The notes under the pieces were generated by a model. That model was not told where the DNA came from. It saw only the letters and a list, made by a program, of their open reading frames with translations, and did not search any database. Of a DNA stretch of 44,069 nt, positions 7,285-16,433 are shown one piece after another. This DNA comes from Chloroflexota bacterium (GTDB taxonomy: Bacteria > Chloroflexota > Limnocylindria > Limnocylindrales > Limnocylindraceae): NCBI GenBank assembly GCA_026389555.1, contig JAPLHQ010000004.1, forward strand, positions 1 through 44,069, read 5' to 3'. The position numbers were made by a program, and so were the translations under genes. The number at the start of each line of letters is the position of its first letter. Within the stretch, counting starts at the first letter, position 1.

Positions 7285-9750
7285 TTACGGTTGTGTGCTT
7301 GGTAGCTCAATCACTGGAACGGTGGTGGGCGCTGCGGAGGGGTCGTCCCCTGGGGTGATCCCTGTGCCGAGGACGGCGCTTCGGATGCGAGCCCCCTCAG
7401 CCCAGACAAAGGTTGGTGCGCCACCGTCTACGGCGAGGGAGATGTATCCGCCAACGATGTTGAGGCTGGTAGCGTCTCCCGCGAGGAGCCTGTACTGCGC
7501 GAGCACGCTGCCTGAGCTCCCCTTGCTATAGGTAAGCATGCGCTGGTTCTCGCTATCCCATCCGTAGATCACGCCGGTCCTGCTCGCGCCAGCGGAGAAG
7601 ATGAGACTAATCTGCGGAGCGCTGCGTAGCGCACTGTCGCCAGGATCTGCGGGTGTCCACTCATCCACCGCACCGCCAACATATCGGCGAATCGCGCCGT
7701 TCTGCGAAAGGTAAAGGTCGCCGTCGATCGCAAGCGCCTCAACGCTTGCAAGCGACGTTGGGTTAATGAGATATCCGGTCGGCGGTGCCGGATAACCCGT
7801 TCCGTCTGGCGCAGGCGCGTACCGAAGGATCTGTCGCGCGGAGGGATCAACCGCGTAGAGGCGGTAGAGGCCCGTCCCTTCGTCTGCGGCGAACCCGGAG
7901 ATGATCTTCACGTCACTCCCCCAGAGCTCTCCGTCACGCACGCGAAGCTTCACGAGTGTCCCTTTACCGCTGCTGTCCGCCGGTCGCCATCGCCAAAGGT
8001 TTGATGAGGCGTCAAAGATCACGAGGTCTGGGCCGGCCGACATGATCGCTTGTGCACGCCCCGTCCTGCTTCCAAACAGGTCGTAGCCTGGCTGAAAGAC
8101 CACGGTGGCTCGTGGATTGGGTTGCGCTGCAGGATCAACGCGGTAGACCGCGCCCGAGTAGTCATCAATGATGTATGAGTAGCCGTCTGGCCCCTGCGTG
8201 ATTGCGGTGATGGCGATTGGCACGCTCGCCGAAGAGAAATCAAACACCTCCATCACGGTTGCCTCGGTTAGGAAGAAGATCTTGTTAAGCGCCGGCAACA
8301 TCAGCTCTCGCAGCGCTGCAATCTCGTCTGCTGGTGCTCCGCCCGCCTCTGCGATGTTTAAGCTTTCCGTAGCTGAGACCAGGAGATTTTTTGCACGTTC
8401 TGGATCGTTAACCAGAAGGTTGGTTGTTGGATTGAGCGCCTCTTCCACTGCGCGGCGCGCGTCGCTCATCGCGATGCGCGCGGACGCTGCGTCATCAAGG
8501 TTCGGGTTCGCCTGGTTCAAGTAAACGGCCGCCCCGCCGCCGAGCGCTGCGATGAGCACCGTTGCAAGGAGGGCCGAGGCGGCGAAGCGGCGACTTCGAG
8601 TCGCACGCTCTTCGGCGGATTGTCGCTTGGCTACGTGCTCAGGGCTGAGTGTTGGCGGGACCTCCTTGGTGGCGAGCCTCGGGAAGCGCGCCTCTAGTTT
8701 TGCGGCGAACCGAGCGACGGCGCGCTGAATGGGAGATGGCGCTGTGGCGGCGCGCTCAGCCCACGAACGTTCAACCCGCGGCTCGGATCCGGGGCTGCGC
8801 TCGGCGCGTGCCTGCGCCGCCCTTCTCGCCGCGTCTCGGGCGCGACCTTCTCGGCTTGGTCGTTCTGGGCGCGGCTCCGCTCCGCGCGGCGTGGCGCTTG
8901 CGCGAACTCCACCGCCTCGGCGCACTGCGATCACCTCTTGTGCCGCTCGGTCAATCGGTGTGTATGGGGTTGTCGCCCCCTCTGGACGGCGGGGGTCCCC
9001 TGTTGGTTTTGGTGCAACCGCGGCGGCGATCTGTTCGTTTCGCTCGTCGTTCCCCTCCTCCCACCGGACCCGCGCACGCGCCTTTGCTTGCGCAATGTTG
9101 TCTGCAGGAATTGAGAGGAGCGTCTCTTCGTGTCGTTCCGCTCTTCGGGGGTTGGTTGTTGCAGGTGTTAACAGTGCGATGACTGCGCCGACCTCCTCCC
9201 GCTCGCCATCGTCGCCTAGGGCAACCTTCAGTAGTGCGGTGGCCCCCTCTGATGTTTCCGCTAATGCGATGCGATCGCCTTCGCTAATCAGCAGCCTTCC
9301 AACCGTCACACCTTGTCGTGTTGCTGAAGGCGCCTTCGCCCCGGGTGCGCCGCTCGGAAGTGCGATTGTGACGCGACGTGTCTCTCGCAGGACGAGCGCG
9401 GCGGCACTGATGCCACTGGTGGTTGCTGCCCACGCTTCGCGTGGAAGCATGCCGACCATGCAGATCTCACTATTCTCGCCAAGGGTGACGCGTAGCTTTG
9501 TAATGATGTTGCGCGCGCGCTCCGTTGCGCTCGCGCCTGCACTGGTGTCAAAGGAGTTGAGCGCCTCTTCTATTAGCTTTCGTCCAACTTGGTCGTTTAG
9601 GTTCGGTGAGGAGATGATGATCGCGCGCGCGCCAAGCGTTCGCTCCTCTGTTGGGGTTGTTGGCATGCGAAGAAGAAGCGCACAGCTTTTTCCGACCACC
9701 ACGCTTGTTGTGGCGGAGACGATGGTTGGGCGAGGGGTTTGCGCTGTCAT
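7285..9750 (-). CDS. PPM-phosphatase-like N-domain (probably degenerate), Arg/Pro-rich linker, one TM helix, extracytoplasmic propeller-like domain
   Basis: GRLLISEGDRIALAETSEGATALL near N-terminus; linker PRPERPSREGRARDAARRAAQARAERSPG; TM FAASALLATVLIAALGGGAAVY; C-terminal repeated beta blades (ITQGPDGYSYIIDDYSGAVYRVD etc.). Confidence 0.6.
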   Translation of the reverse strand: MTAQTPRPTIVSATTSVVVGKSCALLLRMPTTPTEERTLGARAIIISSPNLNDQVGRKLIEEALNSFDTSAGASATERARNIITKLRVTLGENSEICMVGMLPREAWAATTSGISAAALVLRETRRVTIALPSGAPGAKAPSATRQGVTVGRLLISEGDRIALAETSEGATALLKVALGDDGEREEVGAVIALLTPATTNPRRAERHEETLLSIPADNIAQAKARARVRWEEGNDERNEQIAAAVAPKPTGDPRRPEGATTPYTPIDRAAQEVIAVRRGGGVRASATPRGAEPRPERPSREGRARDAARRAAQARAERSPGSEPRVERSWAERAATAPSPIQRAVARFAAKLEARFPRLATKEVPPTLSPEHVAKRQSAEERATRSRRFAASALLATVLIAALGGGAAVYLNQANPNLDDAASARIAMSDARRAVEEALNPTTNLLVNDPERAKNLLVSATESLNIAEAGGAPADEIAALRELMLPALNKIFFLTEATVMEVFDFSSASVPIAITAITQGPDGYSYIIDDYSGAVYRVDPAAQPNPRATVVFQPGYDLFGSRTGRAQAIMSAGPDLVIFDASSNLWRWRPADSSGKGTLVKLRVRDGELWGSDVKIISGFAADEGTGLYRLYAVDPSARQILRYAPAPDGTGYPAPPTGYLINPTSLASVEALAIDGDLYLSQNGAIRRYVGGAVDEWTPADPGDSALRSAPQISLIFSAGASRTGVIYGWDSENQRMLTYSKGSSGSVLAQYRLLAGDATSLNIVGGYISLAVDGGAPTFVWAEGARIRSAVLGTGITPGDDPSAAPTTVPVIELPSTQP

Positions 9751-9765
9751 TGGAGGAGGATACGC

Positions 9766-10116
9766 CTACTCGTTTTCTCTGGATGTCTGGTCGACGTTTG
9801 ATAACCGAACGGAAACCCCGAGCGTGCGGCCCCCCTCCTTGTGATGCGTATACGCGCTCGCAATCTCAGTGCCGCGGAGGTGTAGCTCTTGTGCTGCAGC
9901 GCGGTCGTCGGCCTCTACGATCAGCCGCCCGCGCTCCGTTCCGATAAGCCTGCACTTCTTCGCAAGGTGGGGCGCAATCGCCTGCAGCACGCTCGTGAAT
10001 GTTGTCGCCTGCTTTGAGAGCTCGAGCTCCGCCTCAAACCCAAGTGCTCGTGCCGCCTCAGGGATGAGCGAGCCGATCTGTTGCGGTCGCCCTTTTCGTG
10101 GCTTCTGGTCAGGCAT
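9766..10116 (-). CDS. dciA: DUF721 / DciA-family protein (putative helicase loader/operator)
   Basis: 116 aa, basic, located next to recF and overlapping it by 8 bp; DUF721-like pattern with LIVEADDRAAAQELHLRGTEI. Confidence 0.65.
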   Translation of the reverse strand: MPDQKPRKGRPQQIGSLIPEAARALGFEAELELSKQATTFTSVLQAIAPHLAKKCRLIGTERGRLIVEADDRAAAQELHLRGTEIASAYTHHKEGGRTLGVSVRLSNVDQTSRENE

Positions 10117-11266
10117 CTCTCACCTCGCTCCCGTGCACACCACGCGCAACTTCTCGGCAGGTGCTGCTCTTTACAAGCCGTGGCACAAGATCACTTAGTG
10201 CCGTTGTTGTGATGATCGCTTGTGGGAGTGCAACAAGTCGTTCCACGAGGTGATCTCGGCGCTGCGGGTCGAGCTCCGAGAAGGCGTCATCGAGGAGGAG
10301 GAGCGGTGGGTGGCCAGCGCTGTCTGTGAGTAGCTCAATTTCTGCAAAGAGGAGGGCGAGGAGGAGGCTGCGCTGTTGACCGCGTGAGGCGATGGTTGCC
10401 AGGTTGCGGCGGCCGGCATGAAAGGCAAGATCGTCTCGGTGTGGGCCAACAAGCGTGTGTCCTTGATACCCCTCGCTCTCCGCCGTCTCATCAAACGATT
10501 GGCGGAGCCGCGCTGCGGCTTCCGTTGCGCTTTCGCCAGGCTGATGTTGTTCACGTGAGAGGTAGTGCGCAGAGAGTGGCTCCTCTTCTGGGGCAACCTC
10601 GCGGTGCGCTGCGCTGAGCGGGTGGGCGAGAGCGTCAAGTAGCGCGAGGCGTGCTGTAACCAGTTCGGCGCCACTCTCAATGAGGAGTGTGGTCCACGGT
10701 GCCATCTCAGCTGCGGCGGCTCGTCGTGCCGCGCCGTCGCTCTTGAGTGCATCTTTCAGAAGCCTGTTGCGCTGCTTGAGCGAGCGCTCGTATCTCGTGA
10801 GTGCCGCGCGGTAGCCAGGGCGCCACTGGATTGCGATACGGTCGAGCGCTGTGCGGCGAATCGCGGGCGCCCCAACAACCAACCCGGTCTCCTCTGGAAC
10901 AAAGGTGGCGACCTTTAGGCGCTCGCCGAGCGCTTCACTACGGCGCGGGGTGCCGTTCAGGCTGTACTTTGTTCGCTCCGTTCGTCCAATCTCTACGGTG
11001 AGGACGGAGTGCGCGAGCGGATCATCTGCGCGTTCATCACTGTTGCGGACACCCACACCGATGAGACCGTTTTCGGCCCCCTCTTGTACAAGCTCGCGGA
11101 GCGGGGAGGCGCGGTGCGAACGACCGGTCGCAGTGACAAGAAGGGCTTCAACTATTGTTGTCTTCCCGGCGCCGTTCGCCCCCCAGAGGATGTGGGGGCC
11201 GTCAGTGAAGGTGATGTCGCCCGCGGTCCAACTGCGAACCTGCTGCAGGCGCACGCGCTCAATCAT
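10109..11266 (-). CDS. recF: DNA replication/repair protein RecF
   Basis: LWGANGAGKTTIVEALLVTATGRSHR, VGPHRDDL, ASRGQQRSLLLALLFAEI, LLLDDAFSELD. Confidence 0.96.
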   Translation of the reverse strand: MIERVRLQQVRSWTAGDITFTDGPHILWGANGAGKTTIVEALLVTATGRSHRASPLRELVQEGAENGLIGVGVRNSDERADDPLAHSVLTVEIGRTERTKYSLNGTPRRSEALGERLKVATFVPEETGLVVGAPAIRRTALDRIAIQWRPGYRAALTRYERSLKQRNRLLKDALKSDGAARRAAAAEMAPWTTLLIESGAELVTARLALLDALAHPLSAAHREVAPEEEPLSAHYLSREQHQPGESATEAAARLRQSFDETAESEGYQGHTLVGPHRDDLAFHAGRRNLATIASRGQQRSLLLALLFAEIELLTDSAGHPPLLLLDDAFSELDPQRRDHLVERLVALPQAIITTTALSDLVPRLVKSSTCREVARGVHGSEVRDA

Positions 11267-11336
11267 TGCTCTCCTCTCAGCAGTCCGTGTTCACCTCGTC
11301 CCTTGTCGCCCTTGCGGCGCAACTGCTCGCCTGGGA

Positions 11337-12452
11337 TCAGGAGGGGGTTCGCACCGGCATCACAACGTGGAGGTAGTCTCGTCCGTCGAGTGGGCGAAGA
11401 AGCCCTGGGGCAACCGGGCCGGTGAGCTCCAGTGAGAACTGATCTGCCTCAACGCGCGAGAGCACGTCAACAAGATATTTTGCGTTGAACGCAATCGTTG
11501 TGCCTTCGCCTTCAACTTTTGCCTCAACGTGCGCCGCGTGGTCGCCAACATCTGCAGCGGCGGTGATGTCAATCGCCCCGCCTCCTTCTGTGGTGATCGC
11601 AAAGCGAACGATGTGCGCCGATGCGTCGGCAACAACTTGCGCAAGCTTTACGGCGCGAAGGAAGTCGTCGCGAACGATGATTGCCTTCGTTGTGTGTGAT
11701 GTTGGAATGACCTGCTGGAACGGTGGGAACTGTCCGTCGATGAGGCGGCTCACCAGCATGGTGTCGCCGAGCTTGAACTGCAGTTGGTTCTTTGCAGGCG
11801 TGAGCGTGATCTCTACCAGCTCGTCAACATCGGTGAGGAGGCGAAGGAGTTCAGCGTACGCGCGTGCTGGAACAATCACGCTCGTCTCCGGCGCTGCTTC
11901 GGCGAGCGCTGCGCCAGCTACCGCGATGCGGTAGTTGTCTGCCGCTGCAAACGTTGCCTTCTCGCCAATAAACGTTGTGAGGACACCAGTAAGGATCGGT
12001 CGCGCTTCGTCGCCAGCGGCGGCGAAGACGGTGGAGTCGAGCGCTGCGCGGAGGGCCTTCTGGGTCATCCGTGCCGTTACTCGTTCGCCGGCGGCGCCAA
12101 CCTGCGGGAAGTCGTCGGCGGGTGTGGCGCGAAGGTGTGAGGCGCTTCTCCCGCACTTCAAGTGCACACGGCCGTCGGCGAGAAGCTCAACGTCGATCTT
12201 TTCGTTCGGGAGCCCGTTGACCACGTCGCTGAGGAGGCGGGCGGGGATTGTTGTTGCCCCCTTCTCTTCAATCTTCGCTGGAACCCAGTGGGTGACGGCG
12301 ATCTCAAGGTTTGTTGCAACAAGGCGGAGCCCGCCGTCTTCAGTTCCTAGGTAGACGTTGGAGAGGATCGGGAGCGTGTTACGAGAGGCCACGCCGTGAC
12401 CAACCACGGAAAGGCCTCGCGCGAGGTGCTCCTGAATCACTGAAAACTTCAT
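11337..12452 (-). CDS. dnaN: DNA polymerase III beta subunit (sliding clamp)
   Basis: MKFSVIQEHLARGLSVVGHGVASRNTLPILSNVYL and C-terminal DYLHVVMPVRTPS; start placed at MKFSV. Confidence 0.96.
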   Translation of the reverse strand: MKFSVIQEHLARGLSVVGHGVASRNTLPILSNVYLGTEDGGLRLVATNLEIAVTHWVPAKIEEKGATTIPARLLSDVVNGLPNEKIDVELLADGRVHLKCGRSASHLRATPADDFPQVGAAGERVTARMTQKALRAALDSTVFAAAGDEARPILTGVLTTFIGEKATFAAADNYRIAVAGAALAEAAPETSVIVPARAYAELLRLLTDVDELVEITLTPAKNQLQFKLGDTMLVSRLIDGQFPPFQQVIPTSHTTKAIIVRDDFLRAVKLAQVVADASAHIVRFAITTEGGGAIDITAAADVGDHAAHVEAKVEGEGTTIAFNAKYLVDVLSRVEADQFSLELTGPVAPGLLRPLDGRDYLHVVMPVRTPS

Positions 12453-12464
12453 CTCTTCCTCCAC

Positions 12465-12752
12465 ATCTAGACCAGAGCGTCTGGCTAATAGTCTCTTATC
12501 TCTCTATATCCCGTAGTAGTCCTCTTCGTAGTGTGGAACCTGTGGAGGGTTGAGATCAACCCCGCACGCCCCACCCGTGGGAAACCCCCCTCTCTAAGGG
12601 GACGACCGCCTCCCGGCAGCGAGGCCTGGCGCCAAACTTGTGGAGGGCGGGAGGAGAACTCTCGCCGGTTCTCCACACCTTTACCCCAAGAAGGGGCCTG
12701 GTTGTGCGCAAAACGGGCAACCGGAGGTACTTTTCCACCGGTTCCCCACAAT
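12465..12752. promoter_or_regulatory. Candidate oriC: dnaN-dnaA intergenic region with DnaA-box-like motifs
   Basis: TCCACA-type 9-mers: TGTGGAACC 12532-12540, TGTGGAGGG 12541-12549, TGTGGAGGG 12639-12647 (reverse), TTCTCCACA 12669-12677, TTTTCCACC 12731-12739, TTCCCCACA 12742-12750 (forward); AT-richer stretch 12484-12512. Confidence 0.65.
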
Positions 12753-14207
12753 CTAGTTAGCGGAGGCAACCCCTCGTCCGAGGCGGAGCAGGGCCTCTCG
12801 CAGCAACGCCACCTCCCGGCGAAGCTCGGCGTCATAGCTCATCTCACGCTCAATCTTGGCGCACCCGTGGATGATGGTTGAGTGGTCACGGCCACCGAGG
12901 GCCCCGCCAATGCGGACCAGGGAGGCATCTGTCTCTTCGCGGGAGAGGTAGGCCGCGATCTGCCGCGGCACCACGATTTCACGGTCGCGCTTCGGCCCGC
13001 GGAGCTGCTCCACCGTCAAACCGAAGTGCTCCGCCACCACGGAGACAACTTGCTCCGGCTCAAGGATGCGCTTCGGGTTCGGATAGACCGCCTCACTCAA
13101 GACACGTGCGGCCAACTCCATCGTTACTGGCATTCCACTTAGTCGTCCGACGGCGACAAGACGGGTGAGCGCCCCCTCGAGTTCACGAACGTTGCTCTGC
13201 ACGCGGCGAGCAACCTGCTCCACCACGTCATCGGCAACAATCACGCCGCTCTCCTCCGCCTTGCTGCGCAAGATGGCAATGCGCGTCTCAAGGTCTGGCG
13301 AAGAGATGTCTGCGATCAAGCCCCACTCAAAGCGCGAACGGAGGCGCTCCTCAAGAAGCGAGATCTCCTTTGGCGTGCGGTCTGAGGTGATCACGATCTG
13401 CTTGCCGGCGGAGTGCAGCGCATTGAAGGTGTGGAAGAACTCCTCCTGCGTGCGCTCCTTATCAGCAATGAACTGGATGTCGTCAATAAGGAGAACGTCG
13501 ATCTTCCTGAAACGTGAGCGGAACGCGTCCGCAGCACCCTGCTGAATTCCAAGGATGAACTCGTTCGTGAAGGCTTCGCCAGTGATGTACAAAACGCGGC
13601 GCTTTGGCGAGCGCTCCATCACTGCGTTGCCAATCGCGTGCAAGAGGTGCGTCTTCCCTAGGCCGGTACCGCCGTACAAGAAGAGCGGGTTGTACGCACC
13701 ACCCGGTCGCTCAGAGACAGACTGCGACGCGGCGTGTGCTAGCCGAGTTCCAGAACCAACAACATATGTTGCGAACGTGTAACGCGCATTGAGGTTTGTT
13801 GGCCGCGTTGGCTCACTCGCATCAACGATGCGGACAGCGTCGCCACTTCGTGAAGCAGACGCGCCAACCCCAGCACCACTCTCTGCTGTGAGACTTGATG
13901 TAGTAGGAAGGCTCTTGCTGCGCGAACCGAGCGCGCCGTGTGCATCGAGCTCTGCTTCACTGACAACTTCAACGGTCAGCGTGACGCTGTAGCCAACAAT
14001 CTTTGCAATCGTTTGCGCGATCAGTGAGCGGTAGCGCTCCTCAACCCAATCCTTTGCAAAACCGGAGGCGACACCAAGGACAAAGGTGCTGCTCGCTTCG
14101 TCAACGCGAATGAGAGCGGTGCGACGGAACCAGGTCTCAAAGGTCGCCTGAGAGAGGCTGATCTCCAGCTCTCCGAGAGTTGCGCGCCAGACCTGTCGTT
14201 GATCCAT
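12753..14207 (-). CDS. dnaA: Chromosomal replication initiator DnaA
   Basis: NPLFLYGGTGLGKTHLLHAIGN, VLLIDDIQFIADKERTQEEFFHTFNALHSAGKQIVITSDR, GGRDHSTIIHG; start at MDQRQVW. Confidence 0.97.
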   Translation of the reverse strand: MDQRQVWRATLGELEISLSQATFETWFRRTALIRVDEASSTFVLGVASGFAKDWVEERYRSLIAQTIAKIVGYSVTLTVEVVSEAELDAHGALGSRSKSLPTTSSLTAESGAGVGASASRSGDAVRIVDASEPTRPTNLNARYTFATYVVGSGTRLAHAASQSVSERPGGAYNPLFLYGGTGLGKTHLLHAIGNAVMERSPKRRVLYITGEAFTNEFILGIQQGAADAFRSRFRKIDVLLIDDIQFIADKERTQEEFFHTFNALHSAGKQIVITSDRTPKEISLLEERLRSRFEWGLIADISSPDLETRIAILRSKAEESGVIVADDVVEQVARRVQSNVRELEGALTRLVAVGRLSGMPVTMELAARVLSEAVYPNPKRILEPEQVVSVVAEHFGLTVEQLRGPKRDREIVVPRQIAAYLSREETDASLVRIGGALGGRDHSTIIHGCAKIEREMSYDAELRREVALLREALLRLGRGVASAN

Positions 14208-14409
14208 TCCGCTGCGCCCTCCCTCTCTCTGTCCCGCGTCAACAGGTCGGCGGGGTGGCGGTTTGGCCACCTAGACCCTGTTGGGGGAGGGGGAGAATAG
14301 CAGCAACCCCGCAACCCGTACGGCGCGTCGCGCGGGGTCTCTTTCAACCCTGGGCCCCTCGTAACACTAGGGGCGGAGGGGACCCCCAACCCCCCTCTTT
14401 GTGCGTGGA

Positions 14410-14439
14410 TTGACACCCCCTACGCCCTACGACGATACT
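14410..14439 (+). promoter_or_regulatory. Sigma70-type promoter for rpmH operon
   Basis: TTGACA (14410-14415), 18-bp spacer, GATACT (14434-14439), about 110 bp upstream of rpmH. Confidence 0.55.
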
Positions 14440-14546
14440 TCCCTTCCTAGATCCGCCCACCTCGCGGCGCTAGGCCAGGCAGCCCTCTTGGTACCCGGTC
14501 CGTACGGCGGAGCGAAACCAAGGCCACATTGACGGGAGCGATCTAC

Positions 14547-14681
14547 ATGAAGCGAACGCACCAGCCAAAGAAGCGACAGCGATTCCGCGAACACGGCTTC
14601 CGTAAGCGCATGTCGACGACCTCAGGCCGCAAGGTCTTGGCTCGTCGCCGCGCACGCGGCCGCAAGCGCCTCACCGTCTGA
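14547..14681 (+). CDS. rpmH: 50S ribosomal protein bL34
   Basis: [44 protein letters not shown] (44 aa, below the ORF-track cutoff). Confidence 0.97.
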   Translation: MKRTHQPKKRQRFREHGFRKRMSTTSGRKVLARRRARGRKRLTV

Positions 14682-14716
14682 GCGGGCCGGCGCACTCGCG
14701 CCCCGCAGGTTTCGAC

Positions 14717-15052
14717 ATGATTCGAACCGCAGCTGACTTTACGGCCCTTGCCGCCGCGCCCGGCGTCAACACGCCACTGCTCGGCGTTCGCTATGTGGTG
14801 CGCGCAGAAGAGAGCCCTGCCTTCCGCATTGGCATTGCCGCAAGCAAGAAGATCGGTGGCGCCGTAGTGCGCAATCGCATTCGCCGCCGACTCAAGGTGA
14901 TCGCGCGCGATCTTGCACCGCAGGTACGACCAGGTACTGATGCACTGATCGGCGTGCGCGCCGCAGCCGCTACCGCAACCAGCGAGCAGCTGCGCGCCGC
15001 AATGAGCGACTGCCTTCGTCGCGCAAAGCTCCTGAAGGTGAGCGCGTCATGA
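14717..15052 (+). CDS. rnpA: Ribonuclease P protein component
   Basis: FRIGIAASKKIGGAVVRNRIRRRLKVIARDL motif; position after rpmH. Confidence 0.93.
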   Translation: MIRTAADFTALAAAPGVNTPLLGVRYVVRAEESPAFRIGIAASKKIGGAVVRNRIRRRLKVIARDLAPQVRPGTDALIGVRAAAATATSEQLRAAMSDCLRRAKLLKVSAS

Positions 15053-15267
15053 CGAACGTCATCAAGCGCGCCGCCGTTGCACTGATCCACCTCTACCGAT
15101 TCCTCTTCGCGTGGTTGCCGTCGAGCTGCCGCTTTGAGCCGAGCTGCTCGCGCTACACCGAAGCGGCGATCATGAAGTACGGAGTTGTAAAGGGGAGCTG
15201 GATGGGGGCGCGCCGCATCGCGCGCTGCTCGCCACTCAGCGCCGGCGGATGGGATCCGGTTCGATGA
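15049..15267 (+). CDS. yidD: Membrane protein insertion efficiency factor YidD
   Basis: LIHLYRFLFAWLPSSCRFEPSCSRYTEAAIMKYGVVKGSWMGARRIARCSPLSAGGWDPV. Confidence 0.95.
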   Translation: MTNVIKRAAVALIHLYRFLFAWLPSSCRFEPSCSRYTEAAIMKYGVVKGSWMGARRIARCSPLSAGGWDPVR

Positions 15268-16433
15268 GTGCCGTGATGAACCTGATCCGGCGCAACGCTG
15301 GCCTCATCACTCTGCTCGCGCTCGTTGCGCTAATCGCCGTCGCCTGTGGCGGAGGAGACGGCGCGGCTGCAACGGCAAGCCCATCAGTAACCCCGCACCC
15401 ACCACTCGTACCGTCGTCACCAGGAGCCGACCCACTCAGCTTGATCGCCTGGCTCTTCACACCAGTCTTCCAGGCGCTCTTCATTGGGTTGGTGCTGCTC
15501 GACCGCTTCACTGGCGATATCGGCATTGCAATCTTGCTTCTCACCGTTGTGATCCGCATCATCTTGATTTCGCCGTACAGGAAGCAGCTTGTTTCGCAGC
15601 GACGCACGCAGATGCTGCAGCCAGAGGTTGCAGAGATTCAGCGCCGCTACAAGGGCGACCGCATGAAGATTCAACAGGCGCAGGCGGAGCTCTATAAGAC
15701 GCGCGGCATTAACCCGCTGAGCGGCTGCCTCCCAACGCTGCTTCAGTTTGTTGTCCTCATTCCGATGTACACGGTGATCTCAAACGGCCTAACCAACCCA
15801 GACCCAACGGCGATGCTGAACGTCTTCGGCGTCAATATTGGCGAGCAGGTGGGCCTTGTTTGCGCGAACGGCCTCGGCACCGCCGCATACGACAACATGA
15901 AGCCGTGCATTGAGTCAGTCATCCCGTGGCTCGGCAACCTGCAGGCGTCAATCCCGTGGGCGCCGATCAGCCTTGTCGGCATTGGCATCTCGCCACTCGC
16001 TCTCGTCAGCGCGCTACTGCAGGTGCTGCAGACACGCATGACACTCCCGCAAGGGAAGGCGGCGAAGGGTGATCCGTCTGCGGCGGCGCAGAGCCAGATG
16101 CTGGTGATCCTGCCGCTCATCTCCGTCCTGTACGGCGGCATCCTGCCGGCGGGACTCTTTATCTACTGGATTGCGTCCACGATCTTCTCGTTGGCGCAGC
16201 AGTATTTGATCCTCGGTTACGGTGGGCTCTTCCCGCTCTTCGGCTGGAACCCCGCCTTTGCCGCGAACCATGCACCACGCTTCCCTGTTGCCATGCCGGA
16301 GGCCGCTCCAGCTGGTGATGTGGTTGATGGGGCACCACAAACCCGCACGGATCTTGATCGCGCTGCATCAGCAGCCGCAACGATTCGTTCGGCCAAGAAG
16401 CACGACCGTCACGGTCGTCGAGGGGGTAAGTAA
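15264..16433 (+). CDS. yidC: Membrane protein insertase YidC/OxaA
   Basis: IGIAILLLTVVIRIILISPYRKQLVSQRRTQMLQPEVAEIQRRYKGDRMKIQQAQAELYKTRGINPLSGCLPTLLQ; ATGA overlap with yidD; lipobox-like AVAC near N-terminus. Confidence 0.95.
   Translation: MSAVMNLIRRNAGLITLLALVALIAVACGGGDGAAATASPSVTPHPPLVPSSPGADPLSLIAWLFTPVFQALFIGLVLLDRFTGDIGIAILLLTVVIRIILISPYRKQLVSQRRTQMLQPEVAEIQRRYKGDRMKIQQAQAELYKTRGINPLSGCLPTLLQFVVLIPMYTVISNGLTNPDPTAMLNVFGVNIGEQVGLVCANGLGTAAYDNMKPCIESVIPWLGNLQASIPWAPISLVGIGISPLALVSALLQVLQTRMTLPQGKAAKGDPSAAAQSQMLVILPLISVLYGGILPAGLFIYWIASTIFSLAQQYLILGYGGLFPLFGWNPAFAANHAPRFPVAMPEAAPAGDVVDGAPQTRTDLDRAASAAATIRSAKKHDRHGRRGGK

Noticed and set aside
8649-9844. Long plus-strand ORFs (177 aa, 371 aa) opposite the PPM/propeller gene
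   Set aside because: Composition is Ser/Arg/Ala shadow coding; the minus frame has coherent domains.
10545-10562. CACGTG core in TTGTTCACGTGAGAGG as a second parS
   Set aside because: Flanks match the parS consensus poorly and it lies inside recF coding sequence.
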